From the NCBI GenBank assembly GCA_031255875.1, contig JAIRRR010000254.1, positions 1 through 5,904 of the forward strand: a DNA stretch of 5,904 nucleotides. The letters run 5' to 3'. The stretch comes from Treponema sp. (GTDB lineage: Bacteria > Spirochaetota > Spirochaetia > Treponematales > Breznakiellaceae). Both the position numbers and the translations under genes were made by a program. Below the pieces are notes generated by a model, which worked only from the letters and a program-made list of their open reading frames with translations, ran no database searches and had not been told where the DNA came from. How positions within the stretch are numbered: the stretch's first letter is position 1; each line of letters opens with the position of its first letter. Below, piece by piece: positions 1 to 5,904 of the stretch.

Positions 1-32
1 CAAGGCCGGGTGATCGGGTATTTTAGTCTTGC

Positions 33-37
33 GAGGT
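33..37 (+). promoter_or_regulatory. Ribosome binding site of the alpha-glucosidase gene
   Basis: GAGGT lies five bases or fewer before the ATG at 42. This is a reasonable Shine-Dalgarno match at slightly short spacing, and it supports that ATG as the start. The 41 bases to the left of the gene show no promoter that I can recognise, so the gene may be internal to an operon that begins outside the window. Confidence 0.55.
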
Positions 38-41
38 TACT

Positions 42-1703
42 ATGCGGCAGGCAGGCGGGAAGTGGTGGCAGGAACGGGCGGTTTACCAGATATACCCCCG
101 GAGTTTTCAGGATTCCAACGGCGACGGCATCGGGGACATTCCGGGAATTATCTCCCGGCTGGACGACATCGAGGCCCTGGGGGCCGGGGTTATCTGGCTT
201 TCCCCGGTCTACCCTTCGCCGGACGCGGACAACGGCTACGATATCGCCGATTACCGGGATATCGACCCCCGGTACGGGACCCTGGCGGACATGGACCGGC
301 TCATCGCCGAGGCGGGCAGGCGGGGCATCAGAATCATCATGGACCTGGTGATAAACCACACTTCGGACGAGCACGAGTGGTTCCGGAAAAGCCGGGACAA
401 GGACAGCCCCTACCGCGATTACTATATCTGGCGGCCGCCCCGGGGCCGGGGGCCCCGGGGTTCCGGAAGGGACCGGCCCAACAACTGGACGGGTTTCTTT
501 TTGGAAAATACCTGGACTTTTGACGAAAAGAGCGGCGAGTATTACCTCCACCTTTTCCATAAAAAGCAGCCGGATCTGAACTACCGGAACCCCAGGGTAA
601 TCGAAGAGGTAAAAGGGATACTGCGTTTCTGGCTTGACCGGGGGATTGCCGGGTTCCGCTGCGACGTGATCAACGTCCTCTACAAGAGTTCCCTCGCGGA
701 CGGCAGGCAGGGGCCGCTGCCCGGGATGGAATTCTACGTGTGCCAGGAGGGGAATCACGAGATACTGAGGGAGCTGCGCCGGGACGTGCTGGACAAGTAC
801 GACTGTGTTACGGTAGGCGAAGCGGTGATGGTCGATGTCGAGCGGGCGAAACTCCTCTGCGACGAAAGCCGGAAAGAGCTGGACATGATCTTCTACTTCG
901 AGCATCTCCAGGTTGACCGCCTTGTCGAGCGCTATATCCCGAAGAAGTTCCGCCCGGCCCGGCTGCTCGACGTTCTGTCCAAGTGGCAGCGGGGCCTTGA
1001 ATGGAACGCGGTGTACCTGGAAAACCACGACCAGTGCCGGATCGTTTCCCATTACGGGGGCGGCGAAGGCGAGTATTGGGAGGCGAGCGCGAAACTGCTG
1101 GCAGCGCTGGAACTGACCCTGCGGGGGACTCCTTTTATCTACCAGGGGCAGGAAATCGGCATGACGAATTTCGATTTCAGGGGATTCGGGGAAGTCAACG
1201 ACGTGGAAACCCTGAACTGGAACCGCTTTTTAAAGCGCTTCCATGTCCCGGCGCGGCTGCGCTGGAAGTGGCTTAAGGAGTCCAGCAGGGACAACGCCCG
1301 CACCCCGGTCCAGTGGAGCGCCGGGGTGAACACGGGCTTTAGCGCGGGGAAGCCCTGGCTCGGCATTAACGGCAATTATACCCGGATCAACTACGAGTCC
1401 CAGCGCGGCGATGATAATTCCGTGCTGGGTTTTTACAAGAAGATGATCGCCCTGCGGGCGGGGAGCGATGTTTTAAAGTACGGCGAATTCCGGCCCCTGG
1501 GGGCGAAGGGGAGCGTAATCGCCTACCAGCGGGTCCTGGGGGACAAGGCCTGGACGGTGCTGCTCAATTTTTCGCCCAGGGCCGCGCGGCCCGGCCCGCT
1601 GCTTGCCGGCGCGGCGGGCGGCAGCGTCGTTGCCTCGAACACCGGCCGGACGGCTATGGCGGAGACCCTGCTGCCCTACGAGGCGGTAGTACTGGGCGGC
1701 TAG
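42..1703 (+). CDS. GH13 alpha-glucosidase, oligo-1,6-glucosidase type
   Basis: This is a cytoplasmic retaining alpha-glucosidase of family GH13 that probably hydrolyses isomaltose or short isomalto-oligosaccharides to glucose. It has 553 residues, normal for oligo-1,6-glucosidases, and no signal peptide. The start fits the family, with the KWW-x5-VYQIYPRSF opening about six residues in. A Ca-binding-type loop (DSNGDGIGD, 24-32) follows. The four GH13 regions are DLVINHTS (101-108), GFRCDVIN (204-211, nucleophile D208), VGEAV (258-262, acid/base E260) and ENHDQ (327-331, D330). The subfamily motif QPDLN is at 176-180. Val209, directly after the nucleophile, is the residue linked to alpha-1,6 specificity, where alpha-1,4 enzymes carry Ala or Thr. 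The C-terminal beta domain (about 480-553) is complete. The symporter gene follows after 36 bp, so both probably serve one alpha-glucoside pathway. Trehalose-6-phosphate hydrolase and dextran glucosidase are close relatives, but the non-PTS transporter next door argues against a phosphorylated substrate. The family is certain; the exact substrate is inferred. Confidence 0.95.
   Translation: MRQAGGKWWQERAVYQIYPRSFQDSNGDGIGDIPGIISRLDDIEALGAGVIWLSPVYPSPDADNGYDIADYRDIDPRYGTLADMDRLIAEAGRRGIRIIMDLVINHTSDEHEWFRKSRDKDSPYRDYYIWRPPRGRGPRGSGRDRPNNWTGFFLENTWTFDEKSGEYYLHLFHKKQPDLNYRNPRVIEEVKGILRFWLDRGIAGFRCDVINVLYKSSLADGRQGPLPGMEFYVCQEGNHEILRELRRDVLDKYDCVTVGEAVMVDVERAKLLCDESRKELDMIFYFEHLQVDRLVERYIPKKFRPARLLDVLSKWQRGLEWNAVYLENHDQCRIVSHYGGGEGEYWEASAKLLAALELTLRGTPFIYQGQEIGMTNFDFRGFGEVNDVETLNWNRFLKRFHVPARLRWKWLKESSRDNARTPVQWSAGVNTGFSAGKPWLGINGNYTRINYESQRGDDNSVLGFYKKMIALRAGSDVLKYGEFRPLGAKGSVIAYQRVLGDKAWTVLLNFSPRAARPGPLLAGAAGGSVVASNTGRTAMAETLLPYEAVVLGG
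438..460 (+). repeat. Perfect all-GC inverted repeat inside the glucosidase gene
   Basis: CCCCGGGGCC (438-447) and GGCCCCGGGG (451-460) are exact reverse complements separated by GGG. They would form a 10-bp all-G/C stem with a three-base loop. The repeat encodes part of the Arg/Gly/Pro-rich stretch at about residues 131-143, a loop before the conserved NNW motif that is variable among oligo-1,6-glucosidases. It may be a chance product of high GC content and a permissive loop. Confidence 0.8.
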
Positions 1704-1729
1704 AAAATACGGATAATCTAAAAAACAAC

Positions 1730-1733
1730 GGAG
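1730..1733 (+). promoter_or_regulatory. Ribosome binding site of the symporter gene
   Basis: GGAG lies six bases before the ATG at 1740 and fixes that start. The 36-bp gap between the two genes is conspicuously A-rich for this GC-rich window. It has no hairpin and no convincing paired -35/-10 boxes, so co-transcription with the glucosidase is more likely than a separate promoter. Confidence 0.7.
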
Positions 1734-1739
1734 CGGGCA

Positions 1740-3149
1740 ATGGCGGAAAACGGAAGAATTACGGGCGCGGACAAAGCCGCGGATAAGGGCGGCCGGCGGA
1801 ACAAATTCTGCTTTGGCCTTGGAACCATAGGCCGGGACATGTTCTACACCACGGTCAGCATGTTCCTGATGATCTACCTGACGGAAGTGCTGGATCTGCC
1901 CGACTCTACCCTGCTGGTAATGACCGCCATCCTTACCGTTATGCGGGTGTTTGACGCCTTTAACGATCCGGTCATGGGGATAGTCGTGGACAATACCCGG
2001 GGGCGCTGGGGCAAGTTCAAGCCCGGCATAGTCCTGGGCGCTTTGGCGGGCGGGGTTTTCATGGTGCTTATGTTCACCGACCTGGGGCTTACAGGCGCGG
2101 CCTACGCGGCGCTCTTCGCGCTTTTCTACCTGGGCTGGGACATCTTCTACGGCCTCAACGACATTGCCTACTGGTCGATGCTCCCCGCCCTCTCCACGGA
2201 CCAGAAACAGCGGGAAGAGATAGGGGCCTTCGCCCGGATCTGCGCCAACATCGGCCTTTTCGCGGTCGTGGTGGGGATCATCCCCGCCACCGGCGCGCTG
2301 GGCGCCGCGTTCGGGAATCCCAGGCTGGGCTGGTTCGCCTTCGCCCTGATCGTCGCCCTGCTGATGCTCGGCTTCCAGTGCTTCACGCTTTTCGGGGTAA
2401 AAGAACACAAAAACTGCTTTAAGCAAGAGGAGAAGACCTCTTTCCTCGACATGTTCCGGGTAATCTTTAGGAACGACCAGCTCCTATGGGTTGCCGTCGC
2501 CATGGCCCTCTTTATGATCGGCTACACCACCACCGCCAACTTCGGCGTCCATTTCTTCAAGTACGTTTACGGCGACGAGAACATGTATTCGGTCTTCGCC
2601 CTGGTCCTGGGGGTCTCCCAGCTTGCGGCGCTCGCGGTGTTCCCGGCCCTGGGCAAAAAGATGGATCGCCGCAGGCTCTACAGCGTTGCCGCCGGGCTTG
2701 TGGCCGCCGGGTACATCCTCTTCTTCCTGGCCCCCATGCGGATGCTCCTGATCGGCGCGGGCGGCGTGCTGATCTTCGTGGGGGAGGCCTTTATCCAGAT
2801 ACTGATGCTCATGTTCCTGGCGGACACCGTCGAATACGGCCAGTGGAAATTCGGGAAACGGAACGAAAGCGTTACCTTTTCGATCCAGCCCTTCATCAAC
2901 AAAATAAGCGGCGCGCTTGCCAACGGCATACTGGGGATAACCCTGGTCGTATCCGGAATCAACAGCGCCCGGTCCAAAGACGAGGTAAGCGCCGGCGGCG
3001 TGGTTATCCTTAAAACGGCGATGCTGCTTTTGCCCCTGGCCATTATCGCCCTGGGTTTTTTGATCTACCTCTTGAAGTACAAAATCGACGAAAAATACTA
3101 CGCCAGAATTATCGGCGAGCTGAAAGAGCGGGGCGATATCAAGGAGTAA
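1740..3149 (+). CDS. GPH-family (MelB-like) sugar:cation symporter
   Basis: This is an inner-membrane secondary transporter of the glycoside-pentoside-hexuronide:cation symporter family (MFS fold). It imports a glycoside with Na+, H+ or Li+. The 469-residue length is typical. About twelve hydrophobic segments can be read: roughly 35-50, 57-71, 97-115, 118-139, 166-183, 197-219, 248-270, 283-302, 313-331, 335-360, 388-407 and 422-446. The family signature after helix II is clear: FDAFNDPVMG (71-80), then VVDNTRGRWGKFKPG (82-96). D72 and D76 match the helix II pair D55/D59 of MelB, which binds cation and sugar. YWSMLPALSTD (144-154) and the second-half motif DTVEYGQWKFGKRNES (362-377), then the PFINKISGAL stretch, are also family hallmarks. 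The first 20 or so residues are a polar cytoplasmic tail. The short gap to the upstream GH13 gene suggests that it supplies that enzyme's substrate, plausibly an isomaltose-like alpha-glucoside. Family members differ widely in sugar, so the substrate cannot be read from this sequence alone. Confidence 0.93.
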   Translation: MAENGRITGADKAADKGGRRNKFCFGLGTIGRDMFYTTVSMFLMIYLTEVLDLPDSTLLVMTAILTVMRVFDAFNDPVMGIVVDNTRGRWGKFKPGIVLGALAGGVFMVLMFTDLGLTGAAYAALFALFYLGWDIFYGLNDIAYWSMLPALSTDQKQREEIGAFARICANIGLFAVVVGIIPATGALGAAFGNPRLGWFAFALIVALLMLGFQCFTLFGVKEHKNCFKQEEKTSFLDMFRVIFRNDQLLWVAVAMALFMIGYTTTANFGVHFFKYVYGDENMYSVFALVLGVSQLAALAVFPALGKKMDRRRLYSVAAGLVAAGYILFFLAPMRMLLIGAGGVLIFVGEAFIQILMLMFLADTVEYGQWKFGKRNESVTFSIQPFINKISGALANGILGITLVVSGINSARSKDEVSAGGVVILKTAMLLLPLAIIALGFLIYLLKYKIDEKYYARIIGELKERGDIKE

Positions 3150-3164
3150 CGGCCCGCCCTGGCT

Positions 3165-3219
3165 GGCACAGGCATCGGACGCGGGGCACAGGCGCCGGGC
3201 GAAGGCATCGGGCGCGGGG
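3165..3219. repeat. Degenerate GC-rich tandem repeat between convergent genes
   Basis: Three related units fill most of the 74-bp gap: GGCACAGGCATCGGACGCGG (3165-3184), GGCACAGGCGCCGGGCGAA (3185-3203) and GGCATCGGGCGCGGGG (3204-3219, lacking the GGCACA part). The 16-mer at 3171-3186 matches the one at 3204-3219 at 15 of 16 bases. No T-tract follows any hairpin here on either strand, so I do not call a terminator. Its role is unknown; it may be replication slippage in a neutral spacer. Confidence 0.65.
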
Positions 3220-3223
3220 AAGC

Positions 3224-5904
3224 CTATTTCGACGTCAGGTTGCTGATCCCGTCCCAGTCGTCCGGCGGCGGCGTCCTTATGTATTCGCGGCACCGTTCCG
3301 AGTACAGCCGCGCCACGCCGTCCTCCTCGTTGCGGGCCGCGACCGACTCGAAAATTTCCGCCGCCGCGCCGAATTCCCGCTTCTCGAAACTGGCAATGGC
3401 GCTTTCCCAGGAGGCGAAATCGCCCGCCTCCGCAGCCCCGGCATCGGCCTGCTCGTCCAGAAGCTCGTAGAGCCGGAGCGGCGTATTTATCCCCACAACC
3501 CGCACCCGGTCCAGGCTGCGGCAGACAAACTCGTCCCCTATTTCCTGCTTGGTGTACTCGCTTATCAGTATGCCGCCGGTATGGTACTGCTTGTTCACCC
3601 CTTCAAGCCGGGCGGCAAGGTTGACCGCATTCCCCATAATAGTATAATTCATCTTGTTGGACGTCCCCATGTTCCCCACTACCATCTCGCCCGTGTTTAT
3701 CCCTATCCGGGTATAAAGCGGCGAAGGGCTTAAACGTTCTTCCACTATCACCTTGTTTAATTCCGTTTCCGCCCTTTTCATCCGCAGGGCGCTCCGGCAG
3801 GCCAGCGCCGCGTGCCGCTCCTGGAAAACCGGCGCGCCGAAAAACGCGATAATGGCATCGCCTTCGTATTTGTCAATGGTCCCCGTGTTCTCCATGATAA
3901 TATCGCTCATAATCGTAAGGTAGCGGTTGAGAAGCAGGACCAGCCCCTCCGGGTCAAGCTGTTCGGAAATTGTCGAAAAACCCTGGATGTCCGTAAAGAC
4001 GGCGCTCATCTGCCGTTTCGCCCCGCCCAATTGCAGGAGCGCGGGGTTGGCAATAAGCTCGTTTACTACTTCCTTCGAGACATAAGTAGAAAGGGCCTTG
4101 TTGATAAACTGCTTTTCCTTTTCGGAAACAAGGTACGAAACAATCTCCCGGACAAAAATCGCGACAACGGCGGACAGCACCGGGCCGAGGGGCCCCAGGA
4201 ATATCCCGAAAAACCGGAAGCCGGCCAGGCAGGCCGCCAAAAAGAGGATCACCGTGCCGATCCCCAGGGCGGTGCGGGGGCCGGGCTTAAGGCCGCCGAA
4301 GGCCAGGAAGATAAGGCCGCTCAGGGCAAAGCACAGCGCCACGCTCCAGAGCGGGTGCAGGGGGATGATAAAGGATTCGGAAAGAATAGTATCCAGCACC
4401 ACCGCGTGGGTCCCGACATTCACATACTCCCCAAAGAAAGGGTTAACCCCGATATCGGTAGTCCCCGTATCGACCCGGCCGATAATGCAGAATTTGCCGG
4501 CGATAGCGTTCTTCAGGCGGGCCTGGGCCGCCTCGTACTGCCGGGAAACCGTATCCAGATACTCCGCCAGGGTCGCGATATACTCCGCTTCTTCCAGGAT
4601 TGCCGCCGCGTCCTCCGGGTATTCCCCGCCGAGCGACACGGCTATGGCGTTCACCTTCGCGCCAATATCAAGATCCGCCAGGGACCGGATCCGCTCGTTC
4701 CCCTGGCTGCGGAGTTCCAGGAAGCGGCTGAACGCCTCGTCGGATTTTTCCGCTATGGCCAGGCCCCGCGCCTCCCGGGACTCGGCAAACAGCCTGTTTA
4801 TCTGGTAAACAGCGCTGGGCGCGCCGGAAAGCGCTTCGTCAAACTGGGCGAAAAAGGCAACCCCCGCGCCTTCCAGCGCGTCGAGGTACTGCTGCGTCTG
4901 GGATTCAAATTCCTCAAGCCGCGAAAATTCCGCAAAGGAAACGTGGGGGGTAAAACTGTTCCGGTAATCAGTTTCGGGCCAGTCGAGCATCATCCTGCCG
5001 CCGGTATCCAGAGGTATCGTAATTTCTTTTATGCCGACGCCGGGAACCCGGGCGTATTTAAGGACAATCCGGCGTTTTTCCAGGCGAATTTCCGGGTTCC
5101 CAAGGTATTCCATAAGGGGCGCAAAGGCAAGCTGGAGGTACCAGTAGTCCTGCACTTTTTGGGCAAGGAAGATCCGCCGCCTTACCCCGTCGCCGTCAAC
5201 ATGCACGTTGGTAAACCCCGCGCCCCGGGCGGCCTCTGAAAAAGAATAAATAGCCGGGAGTATGTCCACGAAATTCCCCCCGTGGGCGCCGGGCGCGGCG
5301 TACAAAAACCGGGAAAATCTCTCCTCCGCGAAAAGCCGCCGCTCCGCCTGTTCCCCCTCAAGAGGTTCGGTTTGCAGATTCAGCGTAGCCCAGGCGCGGC
5401 CAAAAAGCGCGGCGGCCTGGGCCAAATACACATCGTTATCCCGGGCTATCCCCAGGGCCTTCCTGAAAAGCTCGGCCTTTTCGTCCTGGATAAGCCCGCG
5501 AAGCCCCTCCGCATACCAGGGCAGCTCGTCGCGGCTTATCCGCCCGGTGTTCAGCGCGTCAAGCAGATCCAGGGCGTTCGTGCCAATATCCGAAAAAGCC
5601 TTTTCAAAATCCACCGGAAAATCCCGGTCAAAGTAAACCGCGTCGATCCCCGGGGGGCCCTTGTCGATAAATTCAATATCAAGAATAGCCGCCTCGGCCC
5701 CGTATTCCTTCAAACGGAGGAACCCGTCGGCCATAACCGAACGGGGCCAGGGGTAGACCCCGTTGTACGCGATAGCCGTGTCATCCACGTCGAGAAGCAC
5801 CACGTTGCTGATCCGTTCCCGCTTGGGCCGCACCCGGAAAAACAGATCGTACACCCGGTCGTCCAGAGAGCCAAGCACCCCCGCCGCGTAGAGCAGGGCG
5901 AAAA
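3224..5904 (-). CDS. CHASE2-domain class III adenylate cyclase (5' end beyond window)
   Basis: This is a membrane sensor enzyme predicted to make cAMP from ATP in response to an extracytoplasmic signal. Residues are numbered from the GTG at 5878, but that is not the true start. The frame stays open to the edge, the eight upstream codons read FALLYAAG (the end of a membrane helix), and no spaced ribosome site precedes it. CHASE2 blocks are seen at 31-72 (YPWPRS, then AAILDIEF), 212-260 (GFTNVHVDGDGVRRR), 286-318 and 455-500 (FCIIGRVDTGTTD, then THAVVLDTIL), with a helical insertion at about 320-455. Three membrane helices follow (about 508-528, 536-555, 557-577), then the linker NKALSTYVSKEVV and the cyclase domain (about 620-805). 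All six catalytic positions are present: metal ligands D630 (FTDIQGF) and D674 (KYEGD), adenine-selecting K670 and T746, and N753 and R757 in GNAVNLAARLE. K/T is the class IIIb adenylate cyclase pair. The tail (811-884) looks like one TPR-type helical hairpin and ends in a PPPDDWDG motif plus a short extension. The gene converges on the sugar operon, so co-regulation is not implied. Confidence 0.93.
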   Translation of the reverse strand, partial: FALLYAAGVLGSLDDRVYDLFFRVRPKRERISNVVLLDVDDTAIAYNGVYPWPRSVMADGFLRLKEYGAEAAILDIEFIDKGPPGIDAVYFDRDFPVDFEKAFSDIGTNALDLLDALNTGRISRDELPWYAEGLRGLIQDEKAELFRKALGIARDNDVYLAQAAALFGRAWATLNLQTEPLEGEQAERRLFAEERFSRFLYAAPGAHGGNFVDILPAIYSFSEAARGAGFTNVHVDGDGVRRRIFLAQKVQDYWYLQLAFAPLMEYLGNPEIRLEKRRIVLKYARVPGVGIKEITIPLDTGGRMMLDWPETDYRNSFTPHVSFAEFSRLEEFESQTQQYLDALEGAGVAFFAQFDEALSGAPSAVYQINRLFAESREARGLAIAEKSDEAFSRFLELRSQGNERIRSLADLDIGAKVNAIAVSLGGEYPEDAAAILEEAEYIATLAEYLDTVSRQYEAAQARLKNAIAGKFCIIGRVDTGTTDIGVNPFFGEYVNVGTHAVVLDTILSESFIIPLHPLWSVALCFALSGLIFLAFGGLKPGPRTALGIGTVILFLAACLAGFRFFGIFLGPLGPVLSAVVAIFVREIVSYLVSEKEKQFINKALSTYVSKEVVNELIANPALLQLGGAKRQMSAVFTDIQGFSTISEQLDPEGLVLLLNRYLTIMSDIIMENTGTIDKYEGDAIIAFFGAPVFQERHAALACRSALRMKRAETELNKVIVEERLSPSPLYTRIGINTGEMVVGNMGTSNKMNYTIMGNAVNLAARLEGVNKQYHTGGILISEYTKQEIGDEFVCRSLDRVRVVGINTPLRLYELLDEQADAGAAEAGDFASWESAIASFEKREFGAAAEIFESVAARNEEDGVARLYSERCREYIRTPPPDDWDGISNLTSK

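Noticed and set aside
1..41. Possible tail of an upstream gene, with stops at 11-13 (TGA) or 24-26 (TAG)
   Set aside because: Only a few codons are visible in each frame, too few to support a gene.
42..1703. Trehalose-6-phosphate hydrolase (TreC) as the identity of the GH13 enzyme
   Set aside because: It shares the Asp-Val signature and cannot be fully excluded, but the partner transporter is a symporter that does not phosphorylate its sugar, so an unphosphorylated glucoside fits better.
1704..1739. A separate promoter for the symporter, from the A-rich stretch containing GGATAATCT
   Set aside because: There is no matching -35 element at a proper distance, and the short gap suits co-transcription.
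1473..2426. A 317-codon open frame on the - strand across the glucosidase/symporter junction
   Set aside because: Its product is low-complexity and charged (His, Gln, Glu, Gly), and it overlaps two intact genes with clear family motifs.
3150..3223. A bidirectional intrinsic terminator between the convergent genes
   Set aside because: I found no strong stem followed by a T-run on either strand; the complementarity seen comes from high GC content and the repeat units.
2484..3293. A 269-codon open frame on the - strand across the symporter end and the convergent gap
   Set aside because: It is antisense to membrane-segment codons, shows no domain, and overlaps the end of the cyclase gene in another frame.
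3812..5239. A 475-codon open frame on the + strand, antisense to the cyclase gene
   Set aside because: Its product is a mix of Arg, Gly, Lys, Gln and Pro with no recognisable domain, and it lies entirely within an intact, well-conserved gene on the other strand. Long antisense open frames are common in GC-rich DNA.
3224..5904. Guanylate cyclase in place of adenylate cyclase
   Set aside because: The base-selecting positions are Lys670 and Thr746. Guanylate cyclases usually carry Glu and Cys or similar residues there.
1..5904. A previously undescribed multi-gene system, such as a defence or signalling island
   Set aside because: The window has three genes of known families, no mobile-element signs, no toxin/antitoxin or nuclease-type genes, and no co-directional link between the cyclase and the sugar genes.

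Overview
The window is GC-rich bacterial DNA, packed with genes and with very short gaps. I see three protein genes, no RNA genes, no mobile elements and no CRISPR. Two genes lie head to tail on the + strand and form a small carbohydrate-use cassette. A third, large gene on the - strand converges on them and runs off the right edge.

Left half (42-3149): a cytoplasmic GH13 alpha-glucosidase of the oligo-1,6-glucosidase type is followed after 36 bp by a sugar:cation symporter of the glycoside-pentoside-hexuronide (GPH/MelB) family. The two are probably co-transcribed. The simplest reading is that the symporter brings in an unphosphorylated alpha-glucoside, such as isomaltose or a short isomalto-oligosaccharide, and the glucosidase cuts it to glucose inside the cell. 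The valine just after the catalytic nucleophile favours alpha-1,6 linkages. The cassette may continue to the left, because only 41 bp precede the first gene.

Middle (3150-3223): a 74-bp gap between convergent genes. It holds a degenerate GC-rich tandem repeat and no terminator that I can recognise.

Right half (3224-5904, - strand): a membrane class III adenylate cyclase with an extracytoplasmic CHASE2 sensor, a cluster of three membrane helices, a cyclase catalytic domain with all six expected active-site residues, and a short helical C-terminal tail. The reading frame is open to the window edge and the visible upstream codons look like the end of the N-terminal membrane helix, so the true start lies outside. 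Its CHASE2 domain is interrupted by a long helical insertion, the most unusual feature here.

Organism: CHASE2 cyclases with this type of tail, together with GPH transporters, are common in spirochaetes (Treponema and relatives) but also occur in other phyla. A GC-rich spirochaete is a tentative guess, not something the sequence proves. Nothing links the cyclase functionally to the sugar genes apart from adjacency. I found no convincing new multi-gene system. The genes belong to known families, and the interest lies in their details.
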